Below are positions 1-7,202 of a stretch of 8,585 bases of DNA, piece by piece. The notes beneath the pieces are model-generated. The model saw only the letters and a program-made list of their open reading frames with translations. It did no database searches and was not told the DNA's origin. Every line of letters starts with the position of its first letter. The first letter of the stretch is position 1. The stretch is from Phytoactinopolyspora endophytica (lineage in GTDB: Bacteria > Actinomycetota > Actinomycetes > Jiangellales > Jiangellaceae). The position numbers were made by a program, and so were the translations under genes. The stretch spans positions 2,946 to 11,530 of the forward strand of contig NZ_ML142858.1 in assembly GCF_004138495.1 (NCBI RefSeq), written 5' to 3'.

Positions 1-275
1 GCCCATTTGAAGTACTCGCCGCGGGCGAGGTCGACCAGGCGGTTGTAGTTCCATGCCGCGCCCCGGTTGACGTCGCTGCGGTGGACCGTGACGCGAGAGT
101 CACTGCGAGCGGCGTCGGAGCAGATGTCGGCCGTTGCGTCGGTGGAACCGTTGTCCGCGATGAGTAGCTCGAAGTCTGCGAACTCCTGGGCCAGGATCGA
201 CGCGATCGCGTCGGCGAGGTAGCGCTCGCCGTTATAAACGGGAAGGCCGATGGTGACGCGGGGCGAGGAAGCCAT
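1..275 (-). CDS. Glycosyltransferase family 2, N-terminal part (runs off left edge)
   Basis: Only the first 91 residues are in the window. They show the start of a GT-A fold glycosyltransferase: strand-plus-loop VTIGLPVYNGERYL (residues 7-20), the nucleotide-binding DNGSTD (41-46), and NRGAAWNYNRL (70-80), where GT2 enzymes usually carry an N-x-G-x-x-x-x-x-N pattern. Such enzymes transfer a sugar from a nucleotide-sugar to a growing glycan at the cytoplasmic side of the membrane. The start ATG (275-273) shares its A with the stop of the upstream methyltransferase (TGATG), and only a weak AAGG lies further upstream, so translation probably depends on re-initiation. Its place directly after the sugar-modifying genes suggests that it uses their product, but donor and acceptor cannot be read from this fragment. 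The family is clear; the specificity is unknown. Confidence 0.93.
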   Translation of the reverse strand, partial: MASSPRVTIGLPVYNGERYLADAIASILAQEFADFELLIADNGSTDATADICSDAARSDSRVTVHRSDVNRGAAWNYNRLVDLARGEYFKW

Positions 276-1435
276 CAGACCGTCACTACCTTGGCGTCGA
301 GGCCAAGGCCGGCAACCTGGTCGGCGATCTCCGCGTAGTAGGCCGGATTGGTGATGAGCACCAGAGAGACGGGCGTACCTGCCAACGACTCCGGCATACC
401 CACCCTGTGCCCGCCGCCGGGCAAATGCTGGCCGTCTTTGCGTGGATTCAGATCGACGATGGCGATCCGGCCATCCGGGTCGACGGCGTTGACGAAGTTG
501 ACGCCCTTGGAACCTGCTCCCCATACGGCCACCGACTCGCCCTTGCCCCGCAGCGTCGACACCTCGTCTCGCCAGTGCGCGACCGTGGACAGCCATCGCT
601 CGGCGAAGCTCTTGACCAGCTCGACATGCTGCACGACGGCGTCGTCGTTGTCCCGGCGGCTCGCTATACCGTCGGCCGCGCGCGCCTCGACGGAGAGGAA
701 CTGGCCGTGGAACGAGCGGCGAAGGGAGAGAATCTCGAACCCGCTCCGTTCCACGAGCGTCGTCAGTGAGTCCGTGGAGAAGTAGGAGACGTGTGGGTAG
801 ATGCAGTCCCACAGCCCGTCCGGGCCGAAGTTGAACTCCGCGGACGGCACCTCGAAGTAGAACAGGGCACCCTCCGGTGCGGCCTTCGATAGCGATGCCA
901 GCAGCGCCCCGGGGTCTTCGAGGTGCTCCAGAACGTGCCTGCAAGCCAGCAGGTCGTAACGCTCGACCTGGTCACCGGGACGGAAGTAGTCCTGGACGAG
1001 AGTGACGCCCGCAATGGTGGTGTCCGGCTGCACCGTCGGGTCGTAGCCGACGCCGGTGTTGGCGCCGGTGGCGCTGAGCGACGCGAGGAAGTCGCCCTTG
1101 CCGGAGCCGATCTCGACGACGTGCTTGCCGCGGATGCCGTACTCGTCCACCAGCCGTGTCACCAGCTCGTCCGCGTACTGCTGGAAGGTGGAAGAGAAGT
1201 GCAGAGAGTTGTCATAGCTGACGTCGTACTGAACCAGTCCGGCATCGAACGCGACGTTCTGCACGTGCCCGCAGCCGTGGCACACTGCGAGTTCGAGCTG
1301 CCCGCACACGGCTGCCCGCGCGCTGTCCCGGGTGGGGAACAGGGCGCCGGTCAGCACCGGTGCCTCGCCGAGGTCGGCGACGGCCTCCAGGCCGCCGCCA
1401 CAGGCCAGGCACTCCTCCAGGGCCATCTGTGTCAC
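275..1435 (-). CDS. Zinc-binding SAM-dependent C-methyltransferase-like protein with altered active site
   Basis: A 386-residue member of the three-part sugar C-methyltransferase family. The N-terminal zinc module has C9/C12 and C52/C55. The SAM-binding Rossmann domain has VVEIGSGKGDF (106-116) and CRHVLEH ending in His171. The C-terminal Rossmann-like domain has VAVWGAGSKG (302-311) and a VDLNPRK segment near 327-333. Family members methylate carbon of NDP-ketosugars. The motif that reads Y-x-E-H in its two upstream neighbours reads I-Y-P-H here (212-215): the first Tyr is Ile and the Glu is Pro, while the His stays. It resembles the adjacent 1432-2667 protein more than the third paralogue, suggesting tandem duplication. 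The GTG start overlaps the previous stop as GTGA, with GGAGG four bases upstream; an in-frame ATG at 1426 is the alternative. It may be a methyltransferase with a changed substrate or a non-catalytic partner. Confidence 0.85.
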   Translation of the reverse strand: MTQMALEECLACGGGLEAVADLGEAPVLTGALFPTRDSARAAVCGQLELAVCHGCGHVQNVAFDAGLVQYDVSYDNSLHFSSTFQQYADELVTRLVDEYGIRGKHVVEIGSGKGDFLASLSATGANTGVGYDPTVQPDTTIAGVTLVQDYFRPGDQVERYDLLACRHVLEHLEDPGALLASLSKAAPEGALFYFEVPSAEFNFGPDGLWDCIYPHVSYFSTDSLTTLVERSGFEILSLRRSFHGQFLSVEARAADGIASRRDNDDAVVQHVELVKSFAERWLSTVAHWRDEVSTLRGKGESVAVWGAGSKGVNFVNAVDPDGRIAIVDLNPRKDGQHLPGGGHRVGMPESLAGTPVSLVLITNPAYYAEIADQVAGLGLDAKVVTV

Positions 1436-2667
1436 ACGGCCTCCAGGTGTGTCGTGATCTCCAGGTCGGTGAGGTCGCGGCCGATCTCGTCGAGGTACGC
1501 GGGATTCATCGCGATCACCAGATCCGGCCGGATGTCGGCCAACTCCTTCGGGGCGACGATGCGGTGACCGCTACCGGCCATGTACCGGCCGTGCTTGAAC
1601 GGGTTGATGTCGACGGCCGCGTTGACCAGGGGCGCGTCGTCGCCGAGCGCGGCGAGGAAAGCGACCCCTTTGGAACCGGAACCCCAGATGACGCTCTGCC
1701 CACCGGCGTCCGCAACCTCGCGCAGCCGTACCCGCCAGCGTCCGATCATCTCCGCGTGCGCGGTGGCGAATCGGTCGGCCGCCTCAGACACCGCCGCGAT
1801 GTCGTCCTCGATGATCGCGAATATCGGGCTCAGGCCGCTCTCGTCGTTCATCGTCGGTCGTGCCTCGATGATGAGGTACTGCCCGTCGTACGCGGTCCAT
1901 TGGCGCAGGATCTCGAATCCTGTGCGCCGGAACAGCCGAGCCAATGAACCCGTGGAGAAGTACGAGCAGTGCTCGTAATAGACGTCCCAGAACGCGCCCT
2001 CCTCCAGCACCCGCCGGACATCGGGCAGCTCGAACAACACGGCGGTGCCGGTGCGGTCGCCGATGGCGGCACGGACCGTCCGCATCCACTCCTCCACCGG
2101 GGCGATGTGCTCCAGCGTGTGCCTGCAGATCACCGCGTCGGCGTCGAGGACCGGGTAGTCCTGCGGGAAGAATCCCTTCACCCAGCTGAGCCGGTCGGCG
2201 ACGTCGTCGTCGATGCGCTCGGGATGCACGCCCGGGTCCACGCCGACGCCCGACGCCACACCGGCCCGGACCATCTCGGCGAGGAACTCGCCCTTGCCGC
2301 AGCCGATCTCGACGACCTTCTTCCCTTCCAGGCCATGCCGTTGCACCCACTGGGCGGCGAGGTCCTGGATGAACTCCCGGAACAGCGGCGAGAACCCCTG
2401 TGTCTCCTCGTAGTCGGAGGAGTAGGCGTTGTGCGACGGGTCGAACCGCCGGTTGAAGGCGAAGCCGCACGCGGTGCAGAGCGCCAGGTCCAGCTCGCCG
2501 CGCGGGAACTCCAGCGCCGTCTGCTGGTCCTCGACCAGCAGGCAGCTGTGCACCGGGACACCGCCGCACTCGTAGAAGGCACGCGTCGCTGTCGATCCGC
2601 ACGCCGGGCAGCGTCCATGATCATGTGCAGTAGGCGTGCTATTTACACGGTTTGTGTTCATGATCAT
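1432..2667 (-). CDS. NDP-sugar C-methyltransferase family protein (middle paralogue)
   Basis: A 411-residue protein of the TcaB9/TylC3 type, at the family's usual length of about 410. Zinc-module cysteines are C20/C23 and C64/C67. The SAM loop is VVEIGCGKGEF (118-128). CRHTLEH ends in His187, and Y-Y-E-H at 230-233 keeps the Tyr, Glu and His that are conserved in characterised sugar C-methyltransferases. The C-terminal domain carries SVIWGSGSKG (325-334) and VDINPFKHG (352-360). Expected role: SAM-dependent transfer of a methyl group to a carbon next to a keto group of a nucleotide-sugar, here probably a CDP-sugar given the rfbF neighbour. The open frame continues upstream to 3288, but that part is out of frame with, and shadowed by, the preceding gene. 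I chose ATG 2667 because it overlaps the upstream TGA as ATGA and has a very strong SD; ATG 2661 is two codons further in. The first codons are AT-rich relative to the rest. Confidence 0.9.
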   Translation of the reverse strand: MIMNTNRVNSTPTAHDHGRCPACGSTATRAFYECGGVPVHSCLLVEDQQTALEFPRGELDLALCTACGFAFNRRFDPSHNAYSSDYEETQGFSPLFREFIQDLAAQWVQRHGLEGKKVVEIGCGKGEFLAEMVRAGVASGVGVDPGVHPERIDDDVADRLSWVKGFFPQDYPVLDADAVICRHTLEHIAPVEEWMRTVRAAIGDRTGTAVLFELPDVRRVLEEGAFWDVYYEHCSYFSTGSLARLFRRTGFEILRQWTAYDGQYLIIEARPTMNDESGLSPIFAIIEDDIAAVSEAADRFATAHAEMIGRWRVRLREVADAGGQSVIWGSGSKGVAFLAALGDDAPLVNAAVDINPFKHGRYMAGSGHRIVAPKELADIRPDLVIAMNPAYLDEIGRDLTDLEITTHLEAV

Positions 2668-2668
2668 G
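2616..2668. repeat. Two copies of a 10-bp palindrome bracketing a gene start
   Basis: CATGATCATG, a perfect palindrome, occurs at 2616-2625 and again at 2659-2668, 43 bp apart (about four helical turns). The second copy contains the ATGATCATG of the middle methyltransferase start; the first lies about 15 codons into it. The 53-bp span is 43% G+C (23/53), clearly lower than its surroundings. It may be a regulatory element, an adaptation for translation initiation, or chance. Confidence 0.55.
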
Positions 2669-4001
2669 GGATCACCTCGGGGGCGGGGACGGGGCGGATG
2701 AAGCGCCCGCCGCGCCGCCGGTACTCGTCCTGCTGGGCGAGGATCTCGTCGAGGAAGTTCCACGCCAGCACCAGCACGTAGTCCGGCTGCTCGTCCAGCA
2801 GCGCCTCCACCGGCCGGATCGGCACGTGTACGCCGGGCATGTACTTGCCCTGCTTCCAGGTGTTCCGGTCGACGACGAAGTCCAGTATCTCGGTCCCGAC
2901 GCCCAGGTAGTTGAGCATGGTGCTGCCCTTGGCGGCCGCCCCGTACGCGGCGATCGACGCACCTTCGGCTTTGAGCTGGTCGAGCAGCGTCAGCAGGTCG
3001 GTCCGGGCGTCCTCCACCCGATCGGCGAAGTGCGCGTAGTACTCGAACCCGGCCAGGCCGGAGTCCCGCTCCAGATCCAGCATCCGGCGGGCCTCGGCCG
3101 AGACATGCTCGCGCTTGCCGATGTGCCAGCGCAGCGTGCCGCCGTGCAGGCCGGGGAAGTACTCGACGTGGTTCAGGAACATCCCGTGCCGCCGGACCAG
3201 CGCGTCCACCGACGTGCACGAGTAGTAGCAGAAGTGCTCGTGGTAGATCGTGTCGAACTCGCCGTTGTCCACCAGGTCCTTCACCCACGGGTTCTCCACC
3301 GTGACCACGCCGTCGTCGGCGAGCAGCTCCGCCATGCCGCCCACGAAGTCGTTGAGCGCGGGGACATGTGCCATGACGTTGTTGGCGATGATCACGTCCG
3401 CCGGTCCGTGCTCGGCGCGGATCCGCCGAGCCAGCTCCACCCCGAAGAACTCCTCGACGGTGGGGATGCCGGCGTCCCTAGCGGCGGCCGCCTGGTCCGG
3501 AGCGGGGTCGACGCCCAGCACCCGTACGCCGTGCGGCTCGAAGTTGCGCAGCAGATAGCCATCGTTGCTGGCCAGCTCCACGACGAAGCTGCCCGGCCCG
3601 AGCCCGCGCGACGTGACAAGCCCGTCGACGTGTTCCTTCGCATGCTGGAGCAGATGATCCGAGAACGACGAGAAGTACAGGTAGTTGTCGACGAACAGCC
3701 GCTCCGCCGGGACCTCCTCCAGGATCTGTACCAGGGCGCATTCCGGGCAGAACGCCACGTCCAGCGGGAACGCGGAGTCGACGTGGTCCAGCCGGTCCTC
3801 CGTGACGAGTGCGTCGGCGAGCGGGGTCTTGCCCAGCGAGAGGAATGGTCGAAGCCGGCCGCCTCCGCATGAGCGGCACGTCGGCAGCGAGCGCGGCGCA
3901 GACATGCGCCCTCGATCGACGCCGGACATAGCAGCCGTGCCGTCGTCGCTGTGCATCGACGGCGACGTCGTACGGGACGGATTCGCCAGCTGCTCAGGCA
4001 C
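2664..4001 (-). CDS. NDP-sugar C-methyltransferase (canonical TcaB9/NovU/TylC3 type)
   Basis: The most canonical of the three C-methyltransferase paralogues, 445 residues from the GTG at 4001. Zinc cysteines are C42/C45 and C85/C88. NYLYF (106-110) is followed by the SAM loop [12 protein letters not shown] (140-151), NNVMAH ending in His212, YHEHFCYYS (253-261) and the C-terminal [13 protein letters not shown] block. Spacing between Tyr107, His212, Tyr253, Glu255 and His256 matches the active-site residues I recall for TcaB9 (Y76, H181, Y222, E224, H225). Expected activity is SAM-dependent C-methylation of an NDP-4-ketosugar. The GTG start has AAGGGGG six bases upstream and overlaps the SDR gene by 8 nt. 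The first 32 residues lack family features; ATG 3905, with GAGGG just upstream, would give a family-typical 413 residues. The real start is therefore unsettled. Confidence 0.92.
   Translation of the reverse strand: MPEQLANPSRTTSPSMHSDDGTAAMSGVDRGRMSAPRSLPTCRSCGGGRLRPFLSLGKTPLADALVTEDRLDHVDSAFPLDVAFCPECALVQILEEVPAERLFVDNYLYFSSFSDHLLQHAKEHVDGLVTSRGLGPGSFVVELASNDGYLLRNFEPHGVRVLGVDPAPDQAAAARDAGIPTVEEFFGVELARRIRAEHGPADVIIANNVMAHVPALNDFVGGMAELLADDGVVTVENPWVKDLVDNGEFDTIYHEHFCYYSCTSVDALVRRHGMFLNHVEYFPGLHGGTLRWHIGKREHVSAEARRMLDLERDSGLAGFEYYAHFADRVEDARTDLLTLLDQLKAEGASIAAYGAAAKGSTMLNYLGVGTEILDFVVDRNTWKQGKYMPGVHVPIRPVEALLDEQPDYVLVLAWNFLDEILAQQDEYRRRGGRFIRPVPAPEVIP
2669..2678 (-). promoter_or_regulatory. 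Extended Shine-Dalgarno site for the middle methyltransferase
   Basis: On the minus strand GAGGTGATCC lies just before ATG 2667. All ten bases can pair with the conserved 3' end of bacterial 16S rRNA (GGATCACCTC), and the GAGG core is seven bases from the ATG. It sits inside the last codons of the preceding methyltransferase and supports 2667 as the start, together with the ATGA stop/start overlap. Confidence 0.8.
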
Positions 4002-5043
4002 GCGGTGCCCCCTTGTCCTCGGTCACGCGCAATTCCTGGTCGACGCGGCCCTGGTCCTGCATGGACTTGATGTGCTTGATCCGCTGCAGGTGAGATCCGG
4101 TCAGCATCACCTCGCTGAGCTCGACCTGGAGGTAGGCGTCGTACAGCTCCTCGACGCCGCGCCGGACCGTCCATTGGGGCTGGAAGCCCGGTAGCTCGTG
4201 GGCGATCAGCGAGCAGTCGACCCGGTAGTTGCGCTTGTCCGGTCCGGCGCCGTCGGCGAAGCTCAGGGTGGAGCCGGGCACCACGTCGGCGACGATCTCG
4301 GCGACCTCGCGGATGCGGTACGTCTCGTCGTTGCGGCCCACGTTGTACGCCTTGAGGTGGACCAGCTCGCGGGGCGCCTCGACGACGGCCAGGAAAGCAC
4401 GGGAGATGTCCTCGATGTGCACCAGCGGCCGCCACGGGGTCCCGTCGCTCTTGAGCAGCACCTGGCCGGTTGTCACGGCGTAACCCACCAGGTTGTTGAC
4501 GACCAGGTCACCGCGGAGCCGCGGTGAGACACCGTAGGCGGTGGCATTGCGCAGGAACGTCGGGCTGAAGTCGTCGTCGGCGAGCTCTGCCAGGTCCCGC
4601 TCGCTGAGCACCTTCGACTCGCCGTACGGCGTGACCGGAAGGAACTCGGCCGTCTCGTCGAGGACGTCGTCGCCGTGCGCACCGTAGATGCTGCACGACG
4701 ACGAGAACGCGAACCGGGTGACCCCGGCGGCCTTAGCCATCCGTGCCACGTGCAGGGTCGCGACGTGGTTGATGTCGTAGGTCGTTGCGGGGTTCAGATC
4801 GCCCAGCGGATCGTTGGAGATGCCGGCCAGGTGGATCACCGCATCGACGCCGTCGAAGTGCTCTTCGCGAAGATCGCGGATGTCCATCCACAGCTCGCGA
4901 TCGGGGCGGTCGAGTTCGGGAGTGAACTGGCAACGGGAGAACAGCCCGCTGTCCACGCCGATCACCTCGTGGCCGGCGAGCTTGAAGAGCGGCACCAGCA
5001 CGGTACCGATGTAGCCGTCATGGCCGGTGACAAGGACACGCAT
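3994..5043 (-). CDS. NAD-dependent epimerase/dehydratase family protein (extended SDR)
   Basis: A 349-residue extended short-chain dehydrogenase/reductase that should act on a nucleotide-sugar. The glycine-rich TGHDGYIG (6-13) and Asp31 at the end of the second strand indicate NAD(H) use. HLAGISNDP is at 71-79, the catalytic-serine segment SSSCSIYG at 114-121, and Y140-x-x-x-K144 is in YGESK. The C-terminal substrate domain includes [13 protein letters not shown] (204-216) and KRNYRVD (270-276), and a helical tail covers 310-349. Where 4,6-dehydratases carry an Asp-Glu pair, this protein has Cys-Ser, so a 4-epimerase, 4-reductase or related activity fits better than dehydration. The start ATG lies 8 nt after the rfbF stop, with GGGAG about 11 nt upstream; in-frame sequence further upstream overlaps rfbF and was not used. 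Its position between rfbF and three C-methyltransferases implies a CDP-sugar substrate. The exact reaction is not determined. Confidence 0.9.
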   Translation of the reverse strand: MRVLVTGHDGYIGTVLVPLFKLAGHEVIGVDSGLFSRCQFTPELDRPDRELWMDIRDLREEHFDGVDAVIHLAGISNDPLGDLNPATTYDINHVATLHVARMAKAAGVTRFAFSSSCSIYGAHGDDVLDETAEFLPVTPYGESKVLSERDLAELADDDFSPTFLRNATAYGVSPRLRGDLVVNNLVGYAVTTGQVLLKSDGTPWRPLVHIEDISRAFLAVVEAPRELVHLKAYNVGRNDETYRIREVAEIVADVVPGSTLSFADGAGPDKRNYRVDCSLIAHELPGFQPQWTVRRGVEELYDAYLQVELSEVMLTGSHLQRIKHIKSMQDQGRVDQELRVTEDKGAPRA

Positions 5044-5051
5044 GATGTCGT

Positions 5052-5825
5052 CTACTCCCAGGTCTTCCAGGGCGCACTGTCGTTGCGCCAGAGCTCTTCG
5101 AGGATGTGCTTCTCGCGCATGGTGTCCATGCACTGCCAGAAGCCGTAATGCCGGTAGGCCATGAGCTGCCCGTCCTTGGCCAGCTCTTCGAGCGGTTCCT
5201 TCTCGAACTGTGTGTCGTCGCCGTCGATGTAGTCGAAGACGGCCGGCTCGAGGACGAAGAACGCCCCGTTGATCCAGCCCTCGCCGATCTGCGGCTTCTC
5301 CGAGAACTCGACGATCTGGTCGCCGGTGGTGACCAGGTGCCCGTAACGGGCGGGCGGGCGGACCGCCGTCAGAGTGGCGATCTTGCCGTGCGAACGGTGG
5401 AATGACAGCAGCGCGTCGAGGTCGACGTCGCTGACCCCGTCGCCCCACGTGAGCAGGAACGTCTCGTCGCCCACCCACGGCTGCAGCCGCTTGATCCGGC
5501 CGCCGGTATTGGTGGACTCCCCGGTGTCGACGACGTCGACGGTCCAGTCCTCGTCGACGTCGCGGCGGTGCAGCGTCACCTCTCCGTGTCGCGGGCGCAC
5601 GGTCAGGTCGGATGCCAGGGTCGCGTAGTCGAGCATCCAGCGCTTGATGACCTCGCCCTTGTAACCGGCGGCGATGACGAAATCGCTGTGGCCGAAGCTG
5701 AGATAGTGCCGCATGATGTGCCAGAGGATCGGACGGCCGCCGATCTCCACCATCGGCTTCGGTTTGATCACCGTCTCCTCGGCCAGCCGGCTGCCGAGGC
5801 CGCCGGCCAGTATCCCTGTCTTCAT
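5052..5825 (-). CDS. rfbF: Glucose-1-phosphate cytidylyltransferase
   Basis: Makes CDP-D-glucose and pyrophosphate from CTP and alpha-D-glucose 1-phosphate, the entry step to CDP-deoxysugars, in the cytoplasm. At 257 residues it equals the length of the Salmonella enzyme (RfbF, also called DdhA). Visible hallmarks are the nucleotidyltransferase signature [12 protein letters not shown] (6-17), [20 protein letters not shown] (21-40), GYKGEVIK (54-61), the metal-binding WGDGVSD (127-133, Asp129), [17 protein letters not shown] (176-192), FWQCMDT (229-235, Asp234) and the terminal [15 protein letters not shown] followed by PILWHIM separates it from dTDP-glucose and UDP-glucose pyrophosphorylases. 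The ATG overlaps the stop of the upstream glycosyltransferase as ATGA and has GGGGGG five bases upstream. No catalytic residue appears to be missing. The identification is firm and sets the nucleotide (CDP) for the downstream sugar-modifying genes. Confidence 0.96.
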   Translation of the reverse strand: MKTGILAGGLGSRLAEETVIKPKPMVEIGGRPILWHIMRHYLSFGHSDFVIAAGYKGEVIKRWMLDYATLASDLTVRPRHGEVTLHRRDVDEDWTVDVVDTGESTNTGGRIKRLQPWVGDETFLLTWGDGVSDVDLDALLSFHRSHGKIATLTAVRPPARYGHLVTTGDQIVEFSEKPQIGEGWINGAFFVLEPAVFDYIDGDDTQFEKEPLEELAKDGQLMAYRHYGFWQCMDTMREKHILEELWRNDSAPWKTWE

Positions 5826-7174
5826 TGGTTCCCCCCGTTGATGGGTGTCGTCGCGGCGACCGCTGGCGGCCCCGCGGCTGTTGTCCTTGTGGCCGGTGCC
5901 TGGCGCTGGGCGCGGCCGAGCAGCTCGTCGTACATGTCGACGTAGGCCCGTGCCTGCTCCGGCCAGGCGAAGAGCCGCTCGATGCGCAGCCGCCCGTTCA
6001 GCGCCATCTCGCGCCGGCGGGCGGGGTTGTCGATGACCGTGGCGATCGTCTTCGCCAGGGCGGCCGGTTCGCCGTCGGGGACGTATTCGGCCGCCGGGCC
6101 CGCACACCGTCGCGTCTCACGAAGATCCGTGCTGACGACCGGTACGCCGTGCGCCATGTACTCCAGCGTCTTGTTCATGGTCGAGCGGTGGTTGAACTCG
6201 CAGGGCGGATCCGGCGTGACACCGATGTCGGCCGTGGACAGCCAGCGGCTCAGCTCGGCTTGGTCGACCCGGCCGGTGAAGGTCGTGTACTCGGCGATGC
6301 CCAGGCGGTCGCGCTGCTGCAGCAGCGCCTCCAGGCTGTCGCCGTAGCCGAGCAGCGCGAAGTGGCAGTCGTCGCGGTTCAAGGTGTGGACGTAGTGTGC
6401 GATCGCGTCGAGCAGGCGGTCGACGCCGTCCTGCGGGCCCATGATCCCGACGTAGCAGGCCAGCCGCCGCCGGCCGTGGCGCAGCGACGGGTCTACCTGC
6501 CCGCGGACCATCGCTGCCGGGTCCGGCGAGCTCATGACGACGGTGGTGTGCGCGACGGGGAGCTTGCCGCGCTCGAGTGCCACTTCTTGGTACGACGGGT
6601 TGGGGGAGACCACCCGGTCCGCGGTCGCATAGGTGGCGCGTTCCAGGAGTAGCAGTATCCGATGCAGCGGGCCCCGGCCGCCGAACCTGGCTTCGTACAC
6701 CTCCGGGCAGAGATCGTGCTGGTCATAGACGAACTTCTTGCCTCGCAGCCGCCACAGGAGTCCGAGCAGCCAGTAGGTGTCCGGCGGGTTGCACGCTTGC
6801 AACACGTCGAAGCCTTCGGCGCGGGCGGTGCGCAGCGACAGCCGTGCGGTGCGCAACCAGCACACGGCGAACTCGCGGACGTAGCTCAACAGTCCCGACG
6901 TCGCCGGCGGCGCCGGATACGAACGGACCGTCACGCCGTCGAGTTCGTGCACATCCGGCTCGTCCGGCGCATCCTTCGGGCACACGACGGTGACGCCGTA
7001 GCCCGCGTCGAGCAGCGCCCGGCATTCGGACCGCACCCGGCGGTCGAAGCGCAGCGGGATGTTCTGTACGACCACCAGCACCCGCGGTGCGCGTCCGCCG
7101 GCGTTGCCGCGTCGTGCCCCTCTCGAGCTCCGCGTGCGACGTGGAAGCCGTGCCGCGGAAATCATGCCCCCCAT
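5822..7174 (-). CDS. Glycosyltransferase family 4 (GT-B fold)
   Basis: A 450-residue retaining-type glycosyltransferase. The N-terminal GT-B domain begins at [20 protein letters not shown] (31-50), with [11 protein letters not shown] at 150-160 and the linker segment RVVSPNPSY at 187-195. The C-terminal donor domain starts near [18 protein letters not shown] (241-258), then LLGYGD (274-279), [10 protein letters not shown] (315-324) and the family-typical [16 protein letters not shown] (335-350). It should add a sugar to a lipid-linked or polysaccharide acceptor at the cytoplasmic face; no membrane segment is evident. The first 30 residues are Arg-rich and the last 30 are Ala/Thr/Pro-rich, and both are probably disordered. 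ATG 7174 is preferred over ATG 7165 because its SD is correctly spaced. It lies 28 nt after the wall-anchored protein gene and overlaps rfbF by ATGA. Donor and acceptor are unknown. Confidence 0.93.
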   Translation of the reverse strand: MGGMISAARLPRRTRSSRGARRGNAGGRAPRVLVVVQNIPLRFDRRVRSECRALLDAGYGVTVVCPKDAPDEPDVHELDGVTVRSYPAPPATSGLLSYVREFAVCWLRTARLSLRTARAEGFDVLQACNPPDTYWLLGLLWRLRGKKFVYDQHDLCPEVYEARFGGRGPLHRILLLLERATYATADRVVSPNPSYQEVALERGKLPVAHTTVVMSSPDPAAMVRGQVDPSLRHGRRRLACYVGIMGPQDGVDRLLDAIAHYVHTLNRDDCHFALLGYGDSLEALLQQRDRLGIAEYTTFTGRVDQAELSRWLSTADIGVTPDPPCEFNHRSTMNKTLEYMAHGVPVVSTDLRETRRCAGPAAEYVPDGEPAALAKTIATVIDNPARRREMALNGRLRIERLFAWPEQARAYVDMYDELLGRAQRQAPATRTTAAGPPAVAATTPINGGNQ

Positions 7175-7178
7175 GTGT

Positions 7179-7185
7179 CCCCCTC
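7179..7185 (-). promoter_or_regulatory. Ribosome binding site deciding the GT4 start
   Basis: GAGGGGG on the minus strand, with its GAGG core seven bases before ATG 7174. The alternative in-frame ATG at 7165 has only a G-run directly abutting it, so 7174 is the better start. Confidence 0.6.
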
Positions 7186-7202
7186 GACAGCCAGAAGGTG
7201 CG

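Noticed and set aside
2669..2678. GGATCACCTC on the plus strand, identical to the 16S rRNA 3' end
   Set aside because: No rRNA sequence surrounds it; it is the complement of a strong SD on the coding strand.
2668..3288. 207-residue upstream extension of the middle methyltransferase frame
   Set aside because: It lies entirely inside the canonical upstream methyltransferase in another frame, is low-complexity Arg/Gly/Ala/Pro, and the family length begins at 2667.
2826..3872. 348-codon plus-strand open frame opposite the first methyltransferase
   Set aside because: A typical antisense shadow in high-GC DNA; no domain, no SD, and the minus strand encodes a clear enzyme.
5044..5478. 145-residue upstream extension of the SDR frame
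   Set aside because: It overlaps rfbF in another frame and precedes the natural SDR start MRVLVTG; an Arg-rich shadow of rfbF.
5826..6107. 94-residue upstream extension of rfbF
   Set aside because: It overlaps the GT4 gene in another frame; the 257-residue form starting at 5825 equals the family length.
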